Position numbers and translations under genes: made by a program
NCBI GenBank assembly: GCA_014529385.2
Contig: CM043960.1
Coordinates: 30,691,396-30,755,395, forward strand
Direction: 5' to 3'
Length of the DNA stretch: 64,000 nt
Source of the DNA: Adiantum capillus-veneris
Taxonomy: Eukaryota; Streptophyta; Polypodiopsida; Polypodiales; Pteridaceae
In this document: positions 37,041 through 53,396 of the stretch, piece after piece
How the letters are laid out: each line of letters starts with the position of its first letter
Position numbering within the stretch: the stretch's first letter is position 1
Notes under the pieces: model-generated
The model's database searches: none
The model's input: only the letters and a program-made list of their open reading frames with translations
What the model was told of the DNA's origin: nothing

Positions 37041-38330
37041 TGCAAGGCATAGAGGGATTCAATCTACCCTAAAAGATATAGAACATACTTTTGTTGGCCT
37101 TCCATGAAAGCAAACATACAAGAATATGTTTCAAAATGTGTAGTATGCCAAAAGACAAAATTTGATAGAGGGAAGCAACCTGGATTGCTTCAACCTTTGA
37201 CAATCCCTCATTCACCATGGGAGAGCTTATTCATGGATTTTATCTTTGGATTGCCCAAGCCTATCCATGGGAATACAGGAATATGGACGATATTAGATAG
37301 GTTTAGCAAACAAGCATATTTCATACCTATCAAAAAGACTATCAAGGCCCATCAAGTGGCAACCCTCTTTATATCACAAATCTTCAAGTACCATGGCTTA
37401 CCAATGTCTATAGTGTTGGATAGAGATCCTAGAATGACCAGTAACTTTTGGAAGGGTCTCTTTGAGAATTTAGGTACAAGGCTAAATTTCTCTTCGGCCT
37501 ATCACCCGCAAACGGATGGCCAAAGTGAAATAGGTTACCTAAATGTTTTTGATCTACTTAAATCTTATGTCACAGAAGTAGATCAAAAGTCCCAATGGGA
37601 GAAGTACTTACCTTTAGTGGAGTATGCTTACAATAACACTGTACATACTTCCACAAAAAAAGCACCCTTTGAGGTGATAGAGGGAAGATCAAAAAGTCCC
37701 GTGCTACTCGAGGTACATGGGAAGATCTTCGCTGCAGATGAATATAGCCGAGACCTACAAGAATCTTTCCAAAATATTAAGGATGCTATTTCCATCTCTT
37801 AGCAAAGGCAAAAGGCTGCTGATAAGCACAGAAGAGCTCTAGCCTTTAAACAAAATGAATGGATCTTGCTTAAGTTTCCCAAGGCTTGATTAAGGCACAC
37901 AACGAGCAAGAATCCTGCGGGACACCAAAAGTACTATGCTAAATTAGCAAAAAGATACTATGTCCCCTTTCAAATTCTTAGGAAAATCAATGAGATGGCC
38001 TATCAACTCAAGTTGCCCAGCCATTGGCTCATACACAATGCTTTCCACGTGAACCTACTAAATCCTTACAAAGGAGAGCCACCACAAGAAGAAACCATTG
38101 AAGACCCACCAGACATCGAGAACCAAGAAGAGGTACTACAACCCAAGTCCATTCTCCGACATAAAGACAAGGTATTGAGAGGCGGTAAGACTATCCAAGG
38201 ATATCTTATCAAGTTTCAAAATTATCCTTTTGAAGATGCTCGATGGATACAAGGCATACAATTAAAGGATAACCCAAACCTTGTCAATGCTTACAAGGAT
38301 TCCCTAGAGTAAGCAAATGTAAGTACGTAT
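37041..38330 (+). pseudogene. E0 integrase and chromodomain
   Basis: Just after E2 the frame picks up the zinc-binding part (RGIQSTLKDIEHTF, shifted, then MKANIQEYVSKCVVCQKTKF). The core at 37104-37802 has SLFMDFIFGLP (first Asp), SIVLDRDPRMTSNFW (second Asp) and HPQTDGQSEIGYL (Glu). A stop near 37800 and a short broken stretch precede 37995-38312. That part has the LPSHWLIHNAFHVNLLNPY block and a C-terminal chromodomain (ILRHKDKVLRGGKTIQGYLI, KFQNYPFEDARWI). Chromodomains steer chromovirus integration to heterochromatin marks. The ends of this gene piece and of 20733 do not meet: about 0.5 kb of pol is missing. Confidence 0.92.
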
Positions 38331-38653
38331 AAACGAACAAAGTTTCTGTCTTATAAGACTCTCTCTTTTCTTTATTGTGCACAATATTAATAAGTATGCA
38401 TGCTTAGGATCATGTTTGTGGAGACGACGTCTCCCAAACACCAAGTAGAGTTTTTCACTCTACTATGGAAGATTGATACGGACTAATGTGCAGACATGCT
38501 TGCGAACAGCTCAGGCTCTCAAGCACGAAATGGACTAGTCATCCATTCTTGAACGGTGTCGTAGGGTAAAAATAGGGATCCTCTACCCGCTAGCAAATGG
38601 ACTAATGACTAGGCTTTATCTGCTGTACCTCATAGTCGAGGACGACTATGATT

Positions 38654-38667
38654 TCAAGAGAGAGGAA
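38654..38667 (+). promoter_or_regulatory. E0 polypurine tract
   Basis: CAAGAGAGAGGAA directly precedes the LTR start TGTCAAAAAACC, after about 330 bases of 3' untranslated DNA. Confidence 0.75.
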
Positions 38668-40280
<1,613 letters not shown>

Positions 40281-40378
40281 CTCAGTCTTTAACTGATATG
40301 TATCATCATCTTTTGCTAAGATGAATCCGTTGTAATGTTTGTTTTTGGTCCCATGTATCATATCTAACATTTGTGAAA

Positions 40379-40500
<122 letters not shown>

Positions 40501-40590
40501 ACATATGCCTTTCAACGTTCTTTATGTCTCTTCAACGACTCTTGCTATAGCTGTTCTTTCAATCATGAGAACAACTGCGACTACAATACG

Positions 40591-41222
40591 CTACCTTGTC
40601 TTGTCAAAACTGTCACTAGCCATATACGCATCACCATGCCCACTTGCATTAATATATTGACGGCTAATCTCCTCAATGAGAAACATGTTGGTAACATCAC
40701 TGAACACTAGCTTGTCACCAGGTGCTGAGTTAATTATGACTGTATTGAACATATCCCATGACAATGACAATGAACATAACAAGAAGATGGACTTAAGACC
40801 TTTGGAAGTAAGCCGATAAAAAACATTGGTTGAACTCATTCAAATGAGACCTAACATTGCTACCTTCTTTCATGTTCATGCACATAAATTTCTTCATGAG
40901 AAAGACCATACTTGAGGCACTTTTACCATCCCATGCTACACATAAGGCATCCCATAAATATTTGGTATTGGTCTTATCCATTATTGTGAAGTAAATGGAT
41001 TCACCAAGGTACATGAAAATGGTCACCACCATAGGATGCTCATTCAAATCTTCCCACTGATCATCAATGTATGCATTCTCTTTTTCTCTCACACAATGGC
41101 ACTATCGAACCCTTATTGATCAACACATCGCGTATACACTGCTTTCAGATTGCAAAGTTTGTGCCATCAAACTTCTTAATGTAGTACTCATCCTTGTTTG
41201 AAGCACTACTAGCAACCATATT
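40591..41222 (-). pseudogene. Ty1/copia gag fragment (UBN2-type)
   Basis: An ATG at about 41222 on the - strand starts MVASSASNKDEYYIKKFDGT, typical of copia gag, with a stop where Trp is expected. The frame 41092-40793 has TNTKYLWDALCVAWDGKSAS, MVFLMKKFMCMNMKEGSNV and SHLNEF. The frame 40839-40591 has LLCSLSLSWDMFNTVIINSA and NMFLIEEISRQY. These are consecutive blocks of the copia capsid. No zinc knuckle, integrase or RT follows, and I found no LTR for it. Confidence 0.85.
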
Positions 41223-42573
41223 TCAAGAGAATGTGACGAAAAGACTTACGACAAATTTTTTGGGACAATTTCAACACAGTTTTTCCTTGTTATATGAGCA
41301 AAAACTCAAAATAATATGCGACAAAATCACACTGTGAACAATCAAATGTGCCAAGAATGTGTATGGATGACTCTCGGGAGAAATCTGACTCTGTTTGGAG
41401 ATCAAAATCTCAAGTAAAACTGAGCCAAAAATAGTGCACAAACCAACAAAGAGTAATCATTGGGCATAGCCTTGCATATACTGCTCAAATAAATTGACAG
41501 ATAACTGCCAAGTTGGTGTCAAAATTACCTATATCCATCTATACATAGCCTATGGCGAGGCCACAAAAGGGATCTCTAGCAACCTAATCCACCTCACACT
41601 AGGTAACCCGTCCCCCAGTGCTCGGCTTCAAAAGCCTCACACAACGACCCTCACAAAAGGTTATGCAGACTCAATGACGAGCCACAGTCTCAAAAAGGGA
41701 TCTTTTTGGACCAAGTCTCAAAAAGGTATCTTTTGGACCGAGAGGATTGCCAAAAAACAAGCTAGAAAGTGGCTCCACAATGCCGTACAGTGGAAGTTTC
41801 TGCAACTCAATGTACATGTAATGGTAGTATTTAGTAGTGTAGCACGATCTGCACACAAACAGGTGCCAAAAGAGTGCAAGCAATCTGTACTGATACTTCT
41901 CCTTGAAGGGAGTGAAAGCCGCTCTCAAAAGATCACAGTAGCACCAAAAGTGCTAATCACACATAAATCTCCCAGAAGAACAAGAATCTATCAACCGTAG
42001 CCAAATCTATTAGTGGCAGACACTATATGACAATTTTGACAGCATAACGGCATAAAATGGCTCACAAAACCAAAAGACCAGCCATGATAAGTAACAATTG
42101 AGAGTGCCTCTCGACCAAAATCTCAAACTCAGTGTACAACACTGCATGTATATCAAGGAATCAGTTGTTCAAAAAAACAATGAGCGTAAAAGCTCCCACA
42201 ATGTGATACATACATGAGAGAGCCAAATGTCTGAAGTAAGAAGCTCAAAATAGGGCTGAAATGGCTGATCCAAATCAGCCCCACAATAGTCTCAAATCTG
42301 TTGTGCGAGAAGATCCACACAATGGTGCACCAATACTTTGCTACTATGTACCTGTAAGCCGACACAGTTATGTTAAAAAAACTCAGAGAAAATAAATCTG
42401 TAAATCACAATAAGCATACATGAAGAAGCACTCCATGTGTGTGTCAAAACACCGCTCGTTGAAGTCAATGCCGATTTTGATGCCGATGTCAAAAGCCGAG
42501 AAGGTATGTGTGTGTGTGTATGCATGTATACACACACTCTTGTTGTCTCTACCGCTCTCTTTGATGTCGAAGA

Positions 42574-42575
<2 letters not shown>
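41223..42575. other. Interval without recognised gene
   Basis: A 168-codon + strand frame (41494-42000) crosses a 24-base tandem duplication (TCTCAAAAAGG-ATCTTTT-GGACC, near 41688-41742) and has no motif I recognise. It may be the untranslated part or LTR of the copia relic on the other strand. Nothing else stands out. Confidence 0.5.
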
Positions 42576-45984
<3,409 letters not shown>

Positions 45985-46540
45985 GCTTTTACAATGATAC
46001 ATCATGGAAATGAGATGTTCTTACAAGTAAAACCCTTATCTTTTCTAAAGCGTACAACTTTTCTATCCACACAAAAGAAATACTCTTCAAGGAATTTAGA
46101 TCTAAAATTGAGGTACTCATAAAAATGGCTAAGATGCCAGTCATCATTTGACAAATATTGAGCAAAATATCATTTTGGGGGCATATCTGAAGGTCCACAG
46201 TCTCTTGAAAAACAATATGGGAGTTGAGTGCCTCCCATACTCCCATGGTTTGCTTCCATTTTCTGTATGGAAACTCCATTGACAAGCCTTGCTTCACAAT
46301 ATGGTATCCGCATACCAGTTTTTCACCAATATTAGAGCACTCGGTGTGACATGATCATGGTTATAGAAGAATATCTCTTGTGAGTAAAGCTCTCAAGGTA
46401 AACACTCTGCACATAGAAACTTTCCAAGGTTCGTATGGATAGCTTCAAAATTGCATATAAAAGACTCCACTAGCTCCCACTCTACAAAGCTAGATGGAAA
46501 AATATATGAAAGAAAAAGACACCAAATCATGCACATGTTT
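45985..46540 (-). pseudogene. Coding-like relic, unrecognised
   Basis: On the - strand a frame with one stop reads RIPYCEARLVNGVSIQKME and then, after the stop, YFAQYLSNDDWHLSHFYEYL, NFRSKFLEEYFFCVDRK and VVRFRKDKG. Upstream, in a shifted frame, is VEWELVESFICNFEAIHTNL. Amino-acid composition is protein-like, with aromatic and charged residues spaced as in a folded domain. The neighbouring frame 46297-45989 looks less like protein. I do not recognise the family; it may be a gene fragment or a transposon protein. Confidence 0.3.
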
Positions 46541-46968
46541 CAAGCAGCTTAAGAGGTAAAACCATAAACGGGACAATCCAAAACATTGAAATAGAAGTAG
46601 AACATGTACAATTTGCAAGAAACCTAGGTTGAGGCAAGGATGTGTCAAGCTTCAACTGAGAAGTTATATACACATGTTTTACCTTCCTATACACTTTCAA
46701 AATTGATTTTTCTTGGATCCATGAGTTTTTGCTTCCAATGATGTGCCTAAGAAGCCATATTTCTCCTTGAAACCTTGTGTACACCTCTTGAAATTGGTTG
46801 CATTGTCACCCACATAAATCATTTGCAATCATGATAGCAAGCCAATAATTTCTATCATCTTACATTTTGCTGCAACACATTGAGTCAAAAAAAGTCCCAC
46901 GTTGACAAGAAATTGAAGAAGCAATGAAAGGAATGCAATGCATCTTGTGATAAAAATCAAGACTAGTT

Positions 46969-47203
46969 CAACATGGCTCCAAAGAGAACCAGGGGAAATC
47001 CTCTTACTGAAGAAGAGGATGTTAGCAACAAGCGAAACAAAGCCACTAATGACCATGAAGCTGGGCCTAGCCATAGGCCAACAGAGGAGAGTCTACGGGC
47101 ACCCGCCCCACAACACATAGACGAGCAGTCCAAGTGGATTTCTATTTTGTTCACTAAAAGCTTTTAAAGTTCATTTTAAGTTAAACATTGCATATGTAAG
47201 GTT
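46969..47203 (+). repeat. ~230-bp gag-start-like segment, copy 1
   Basis: Near-identical to 56340-56570, from CAACATGG to TTGCATA-GTAAGGT. The frame starting at 46973 reads MAPKRTRGNPLTEEEDVSN and ends after ~64 residues. A short hydrophilic start of this kind is seen in chromovirus gag proteins, but the assignment is only a guess. Similarity begins almost exactly at the ATG in both copies. Confidence 0.7.
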
Positions 47204-48239
47204 AGGAAGGATAAACTGGCTGTAAATGGAAGGTATTTTCCACGAAACCAACGAGCAATGATTTTAAATAGGAAAGAAATGATTGGGTTATGACTGATTG
47301 ACTTAGGAAAGAAATGTTTGACCATCCTTAAGACAGCTTGTCTAAAGGCATCTCTGATTCCTTGGAATTGCTTTACTCCAGGTAATGAGTAATGATAGAA
47401 ATACCATCATGGAAGAGTCGGTTTTCTCAACACACGTGTGGAGTCTTTACCCCGTGCTTGCTTATGTTTATGGATAGTACTTTCAAGTTTATCCTAGAGG
47501 AACCGCCTAGTTGTATGGGCAGCCGGTTGGCGTATGGGCGCCCGGACTTGGGTGATGGATTTTTCCACCCCGGTTTTTATGAATAAGGAATGGGTGCCGT
47601 TTTTCACCCCTATATAGGTGGTCTTAAGACAAGCCAGTACTGGTCAGAGATACTTCAAATGACAGTACCTTGTCTTAAGTCTAAAGATGTTTGTTTCCTA
47701 AAAGAATGTCTTCAATACTGTTTCAAGGGTTGTCTTAATCAAATGCAGTTGTGAAAATTAAAAGGAATCATTGTTTTCATTGTGAAAAGAATGTGGTAGT
47801 AATTAAACAACACAGAAATCATGTGTGAGTGCGGGGTGGTAAGTGGGGATTGACTAAGGTTGTCAATCATGGATGGGTGGACCTGATTAGTCAGATAACT
47901 ATCCATTCTCGTGTGCTAAAATGTTTAGAAACTTCTTCACTTGGAAGAGGAATCCACCAATGGCTATGCCCTCACATATGTTAGGGAGAAAAAAGCGTTG
48001 GCTAAGGAAACCATAATCTGAATGGTGAAGTTATAGGGCCGGAATTTTTTTTTAATGGTTCCGTTCCCAGTGCGAGAGAGGACTAGGTCTCTTTCTAGGG
48101 CTATAAACCTAAATCATTGTCAATGGTAAGGGTTAATCCGCTGTAATTTTTCTTGTTTAAGGACTCTAACTTAATAGGCCTAGAGACCTGTCAATGGTAC
48201 CATCCCGTTTTTGGTGTCGGCGGGATTGGGGACTTTACA
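47195..48239 (+). repeat. E3 5' LTR candidate (1045 bp)
   Basis: Starts TGTAAGG and ends TTTACA, so the terminal five bases are inverted (TGTAA/TTACA). A Met-tRNA primer site follows after two bases. A TATATA box lies at 47611-47616, after CACCCC. No matching second copy was found: the sequence after the E3 coding region begins TGTAAGGTT but then differs. Confidence 0.7.
47611..47616 (+). promoter_or_regulatory. TATA box of the E3 5' LTR
   Basis: CACCCCTATATAGGTGG, about 630 bases before the primer site, is a plausible core promoter for E3 RNA. Confidence 0.5.
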
Positions 48240-48241
48240 AG

Positions 48242-48253
48242 TGGTATCAGAGC
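48242..48253 (+). promoter_or_regulatory. E3 primer-binding site (initiator Met-tRNA)
   Basis: TGGTATCAGAGC, the standard site complementary to the 3' end of plant initiator Met-tRNA, two bases after the LTR. Confidence 0.95.
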
Positions 48254-48549
48254 ATGGTTTAATAAGGTCCTGACCTTAGGAGGGTAAAAGTTGAAAAATA
48301 GGCACAAGCTGTATTGCATTTTTAATTATGGTATATTGTGAAATGAGAATTTCCCTATCAATACAGGAAAATATCCGCCAAGCTTACCAAAAGTTTGTGA
48401 TTTTCAACATCATGTTCGAGGCTGCTTGCAGCTCCAACAACTTTGTACTTCGCAAGAGAATCATGCAATTGTTAGATTTAATGTTTTCCCCTCCTTCTAC
48501 ATGGGGAATCAGCTGGTCATAGTTTGGCAGAATTTTCCTGATTGATGCG

Positions 48550-48840
48550 GGATAGTTAGAAGGGTTGACACTCAATCTTAAAAGACTCAAGTGGGCAGAA
48601 ACACTTCAGACCATCGAAGTTTTCTTTTTCAGTGGGACTGAAGATCCAGATCAGACCATTATTATAGATGGGGTAGAAGTGTCACAAAATCAGTGGGTAT
48701 ATGATCAGATAGCCACAATAATATACCTAGGTAGGATCAGGCCCATGAGGGTAGGCCCAAAGTTTAGGGGACCAAAAGACGTCATATTTTTTGATCCCCT
48801 GTCAGACCCACCAGTGGTAAAGAGGATGTTGATCTAGAGA
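48550..48840 (+). CDS. Short ORF in the E3 leader, unrecognised
   Basis: 90 codons between primer site and gag (ATG at 48565). It contains TIIIDGVEVSQNQWVYDQIA and IIYLGRIRPMRVGPKFRGPK. I see no family resemblance. Its protein-like composition suggests a real or recent coding sequence, perhaps gained by the element. Confidence 0.3.
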
Positions 48841-49079
48841 ATTACACATTGTATATAGTAAGAGTCCATCTTGTGCATAGTATGCATCTTCTACATAGTA
48901 TGAGTCCATCTTCTACATAGTATGAGTCAATGTTGTATTAACCTTTGTATATACCATGGTTTTATGACATGCTTGTGTAGTTTAAGTAGGATGGTGATAA
49001 TGATTGTCAGATTTCTTTTTTCATTATTTTAAAAGTATATGGATTAGAAGACTTGTATAACAAAATAAAAGTAGTGTAA

Positions 49080-49840
49080 TCACTAAAAGATTTTCATCAA
49101 TTACAAACTCAGGGAAATGCAAAAAGTCTCTATACTCCCACCCAGGAAAAGAAACTACTGTTAAAACAAGTTCAACTCCCAACTTTCAAGGGAGAATGAA
49201 CCAACGTAGAACGTGATGCCAAAGCATGGCTCGATGCTATGGATGATTATTTCTTAGCAGCAGGAACTGCTTCGAAAAATCAGGCAATGTTAGGAATGTT
49301 TCGACTCACCGGAGATGCCAAACTCTGGTGAAAACAATACTGTAGAGATAACCCTTCCATTAGTCCCTCTTGGGAAAGAATGGAGTAGGTAGTGAAAGAA
49401 AGATATCTTCCTCCAGCTCACCAAGCTATCAAAATGAATGAATTCTTTGCCCTCAAACAGTTAGGGCTTACTTTGGAAGAGTATTACATCAAATATGTGT
49501 CTTTACAACGTTATGCACCACCAATGACTATGGAACAACAGATTGCTCGTTTTTGTCAGGGTCTAAACAAACCTTTGAGTAACCGCTTGGAAGCTATGAG
49601 ACCCATCTCTATTCAAGATGATCTTCTAAGAGCTAAACCACTTGTAGCAGCTGAAGGAAACCCCCCTACCAGGAGCTATTACAACTACAATAACTTTAGA
49701 GGAAGAGCAAGGGAAAATTATAATCAAGGAAATCAACAGAGGGCAGTGTCAGCTGTAGCCACTATAGAGCAGACCTTTCCGAACATCAGATGCTATGGAT
49801 GCAATAGAATGGGACAATACAGGGGTCAATCCTAAGGGGA
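49080..49840 (+). pseudogene. E3 gag
   Basis: From about 49130 the frame reads LLLKQVQLPTFKGE, then DAKAWLDAMDDYFLAAG, FRLTGDAKLW and KERYLPPAHQAIKMNEF. LTLEEYYIKYVSLQRYAP and QQIARFCQGLNKPLSNRLE follow. This is the Retrotrans_gag domain. Three stops lie in the first part (near 49197, 49329, 49384). The zinc knuckle is degraded: CYGCNRMGQYRGQS lacks His and the last Cys. It forms the capsid in an active element. Confidence 0.88.
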
Positions 49841-50667
49841 AAAATCCTCTAGTTGCTACCGGAACCACTCCTCAGACTCAGATAGGACAAGGAAATAATC
49901 AAAGAGGTAGATCCAATAGAGGACGAGGCAGAGGAAGAGGTAGAGGAGCCAGAGCTTATGCTGCAGTAGGAGATCCTACCTTGCTGGATGAGGCAGATGA
50001 AAGAGCTACTCTTTTTTCCGTCATTGATAACCCTGGAGCTCGGCAACAATATGTTGCCATCCAAACCACTGCAAACAGAGAAGGTGAAAAATTTGAACTA
50101 CTTATAGATTGTGGCAGCACACACTCTTTTCTCTCCCCTAAATGTTTAAGGAAACTTAAATTGAACCAATATCCCACCAAGAAATTAGTAGAAGAACTAG
50201 CAAATGGGAAAGAGGTTCTATCTCAATTTACAGCTGGGGAAGTTGAGTTTGAACTATGGGGAACCCTGACTTCATCTTACTTTCGAGTGCTACCAGTAAG
50301 AATCTATGATGGTATTCTAGGAATGGATTGGTTAATCAAACATCAAGACCAAATTCAATGTGCTCAAGGGAACTTAACCTTCAAAAATCACTTAGGTGAA
50401 GAAACATTAGTACAAGGATTAAATGGGAAGCCCAAGGCTCATTTAGTTAAGGCTAGTCGACTGCTGAAGGGGTTACGTAAAGGGCAACAGATCTTTGTAG
50501 TAAAACTTAATAAGTCAGATGATTCAAGGGACAACACAACCTCAGAATGGCTTAAGGACTTTTCAGATATATTTCCGGAAGATCTCTCAAATTTACCTCC
50601 TCCAAGGGATATAGACCACGAAATAGAAACCTTTCCAGGTAGTGAACCAATTTCAAAAAGACCCTAG
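49795..50667 (+). CDS. E3 aspartic protease and linker to RT
   Basis: 290 codons open without a stop. An Arg-Gly tract (NRGRGRGRGRGARAY) near residues 40-55 is a probable nucleic-acid-binding tail of gag. The protease starts near residue 100: FELLIDCGSTHSFLSPKCLR, with DCG instead of DSG (one base change), and RIYDGILGMDWLIKHQDQIQ near residue 180. The end has the entry to RT (DIFPEDLSNLPPPRDIDHEI). A one-base frame change or stop separates it from RT at 50668. Confidence 0.85.
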   Translation: MDAIEWDNTGVNPKGKNPLVATGTTPQTQIGQGNNQRGRSNRGRGRGRGRGARAYAAVGDPTLLDEADERATLFSVIDNPGARQQYVAIQTTANREGEKFELLIDCGSTHSFLSPKCLRKLKLNQYPTKKLVEELANGKEVLSQFTAGEVEFELWGTLTSSYFRVLPVRIYDGILGMDWLIKHQDQIQCAQGNLTFKNHLGEETLVQGLNGKPKAHLVKASRLLKGLRKGQQIFVVKLNKSDDSRDNTTSEWLKDFSDIFPEDLSNLPPPRDIDHEIETFPGSEPISKRP

Positions 50668-50670
50668 AAA

Positions 50671-51258
50671 ATGTCCCTCCCTAAAGCTATTGAATTAAAA
50701 GAACAGCTATGTCAGCTTATTGAACAAGGATTCATAAGACCAAGCATTTCACCTTGGGGAGCACCTCTTCTAGTCCAAAAGAAGAAGGATGCATCTTTAC
50801 ATCTCTGCATCGATTATAGGGTGCTTAACCAGGTATCAATAAAGAATAAGTACCCTATTCCTCGCATCAATGAATTGCTTGATAGATTACATGGAGCCAA
50901 GGTATTCACAAAAATTGATCTCAGATCAGGTTACCATCAAATCCAGATTAAGGAGGCAGATATTTACAAAACTACTTTCAACACCCGGTATGGGCATTAT
51001 CAGTACATCGTGATGCCTTTTGGTCTTACAAATGCTCCAGCTACTTTTAACCGTCTCATGCAAGATATATTCAGAGAATATCTGGATGATTTTGTGTTGG
51101 TGTTTTTCAATGATATCCTGGTATATTCCAAGGATGAAAAAGAGCATGAAGGCCATGTACGTAAAGTACTTCATCTTCTACGCCAACATCAGTTATATGC
51201 CAAGATGAGTACATGTGTGTTTTCACACCAGAAGTTAATTATCTTGGTTTTATACTAA
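50671..51258 (+). CDS. E3 reverse transcriptase palm and fingers
   Basis: The frame has [79 protein letters not shown] and the catalytic box [16 protein letters not shown]. The catalytic box should read FxDD; the first Asp is Asn through GAT to AAT. That GAT would have formed CpG with the preceding TTC, a site where methylated cytosine on the other strand deaminates. The polymerase would be dead. The frame shifts to the next at about 51230. Confidence 0.93.
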   Translation: MSLPKAIELKEQLCQLIEQGFIRPSISPWGAPLLVQKKKDASLHLCIDYRVLNQVSIKNKYPIPRINELLDRLHGAKVFTKIDLRSGYHQIQIKEADIYKTTFNTRYGHYQYIVMPFGLTNAPATFNRLMQDIFREYLDDFVLVFFNDILVYSKDEKEHEGHVRKVLHLLRQHQLYAKMSTCVFSHQKLIILVLY

Positions 51259-51853
51259 ACCCTGAAGGAATTTCAGTAGACCCCGCAAAGATTAAAGATA
51301 TAATAGACTGGCCACAACCCAAAATGGTCAGTGAGATTCAAGGATTTTTGGGCATTACAGGATGGTATAGAATCTTCGTCAAAGATTATGCAGTTATTGC
51401 CGCACCCTTGACGCAGCTACTTAAAAAGACAGCCAAACTTACATGGGGAAAAGAGCAGGAGGATTGTTTCCTCAAACTAAAACAAAATCTCACATCAGCA
51501 CCTGTACTCAAACTTCCTGACTTCACTCAAGAGTTTGAAGTAGTAACAGATGCCAATAGTCTTGCTATAGGAGGAGTCTTAAACCAAGAAGGAAGACCAG
51601 TCGCCTTTACTTCTCGAAAATTAAGAATCCACGCGATGAATTATCCAACTCATGATCTGGAACTCTTAACTATCATCCATGCTCTAAAACTCTAGAGGCA
51701 CTATCTTCTAGGAGGGAAGTTCCAGTTAATCACCGATCATCAGAGTTTAAAATGGATTTTCTCACAAGCAACACTCAACATGAGGCAAAGAAGATGGATA
51801 GAACTCCTACAGAAATATGACTTTGAAATAAAATATAAACCAGGAAAGAGAAT
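51213..51853 (+). pseudogene. E3 RT thumb and RNase H
   Basis: [20 protein letters not shown], then WPQPKMVSEIQGFLGITGWY (thumb), FEVVTDANSLAIGGVL (first RNase H Asp), YPTHDLELLTIIHALKL (Glu), a stop at about 51695, and RHYLLGGKFQLITDHQSLKW (second Asp). It ends with FEIKYKPGKRMWLLTLLA, shifted from VADALSRK. All three acidic RNase H residues seen are kept. Confidence 0.9.
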
Positions 51854-52925
51854 GTGGTTGCTGACGCTCTTAGCCGTAAGGTTTTTCTTGGGGCTATTTC
51901 CACAGTCGACAATCCAATCCTAAACAAGGTTAAGGAGACTTCCCTGGAAGATAAGCATTATCAAGAACTTCTACAGTTTATCAATCAACAGGACCTAAAG
52001 GAGAAAGAGAAAGACAGAATCAAGGATTATTCACTTGAGGATGGGCTTCTCTATTATAAATATTGGCTTTACATTCCTAAAAATCCAACACTAAAGGAGC
52101 TAATCCTTTATGAAGGACACAACGCTCCAGTTGCCGGCCATCCTGGTTATGCAAAGACCCTTAACGCCATAAAGAAAATCTATTTATGGCCAGGAATGAA
52201 AGGTGATATACTTCGCTACATCAGAAAATGTCTTTCCTGTCAAAGGATTAAGGTTGAATGAGTAATGATGCCAGGGAAACTTCAATCTCTGGACGTTCCT
52301 CAAATGAAAGTGGGAACTCATTAGCATGGACTTTGTAACAGGCCTTCCCACTGTTCAAGGGGGTTACGACTCCATTATGGTGGTAGTAGATATGATGACT
52401 AAAGTATCCCATTTGATGCCTGTAAAAACAACTTACACTGCATCGGACATAAGCCGTCTCTTTATCAAAGAGATCTTCAGATTACACGGGCTTCCTAAGA
52501 GAATAGTCAGTGACAGAGATGCAAAATTCACTTCAAAATTCTGGAAAGCTTTATTTGAATTCTTAGGAAGTCGGCTATGTTTCAGTACATCCTATCACCC
52601 CCAGACAGAAAGCCAGACAGAAAGAGTGAATCAAGTTATTGAAGACATCCTTAAAGCCTATTGTGGTAGAGAACCCCGGAAATGGATCCAATTTCTTCCT
52701 TTGGTGGAATTCGCTTATAACTCTTCCTTTCATAAAAGCATTGGGATGTCACCATTTAATGCTCTTTATGGGCATGAATGTATATCACCCCTAAACTTTT
52801 CTGACCCTACTACAAGAGTAGAAGCTTCAAAGCAAATGTTGGAACAAAATGGATGCCCAAACCAAAGCCATAAGACAAGATATTCAGGCAGCCAAGGACC
52901 GCTAGAAACAGTATGCTGATAAAAA
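51854..52925 (+). pseudogene. E3 integrase
   Basis: The first frame (51854-52261) has MVADALSRK and the zinc-binding domain GHNAPVAGHPGYAKTLNAIK, YLWPGMKGDILRYIRKCLSC, QRIK (HHCC complete). A stop at 52259 and a short shift lead to the core (52326-52919): MDFVTGLPTVQGGYDSIMVV, RIVSDRDAKFTSKFW and HPQTESQTERVNQVI, giving the Asp, Asp and Glu. Confidence 0.93.
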
Positions 52926-53361
52926 ACGGTCTGATCGGGTTTTCAAACAAGGAGATAAAGTATTCGTAAGGGTACGGCCAAAAAGAAGCACTCTATCCTT
53001 GGGAAAATACAAAAAACTAAGCCCCAGATATTGTGGACCTTATGAAGTGATTAAAGTAATCAGTGATCAAGCTTACAAACCAAAATTTCCTGAGCACCTC
53101 AAGGTCCATAATATATTCCATATCAGTCTTCTAAAACCCTACATCCCGAATCCAAATCACACTCTAGATGACGAGCAGATTGTGATGCAGAAGGAGGGAA
53201 TTCTTGAACTCCAACCAGATTGTATTCTCGACACTAGGGAAATGAGTTTCAGGAATAGAGTTATCAGAGAACATTTAGTAAAATGGAAGGACTACCCCAC
53301 TGAAGACGCCACCTGAGAGGATGAAGTAACACTTCGCAAAGATTTTCCCAATTTTGGTTGA
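52926..53361 (+). pseudogene. E3 integrase C-terminus and chromodomain
   Basis: After DKVFVRVRPKRSTLSLGKYK the frame 52999-53316 has KLSPRYCGPYEVIKVISDQA and HNIFHISLLKPYIPN, the GPY/F module. It then has the chromodomain EHLVKWKDYPTEDAT, a TGA where Trp is expected, and EDEVTLRKDFPNFG. This places E3 among chromoviruses. The Trp-to-stop change is G to A. Confidence 0.9.
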
Positions 53362-53396
53362 GATGAGGACATCTCAATTCCTTAAGTTGGGGTGAT

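Noticed and set aside
41494-42000. 168-codon + strand frame
   Set aside because: No motif, crosses a tandem duplication and lies antisense to the probable upstream part of a copia relic.
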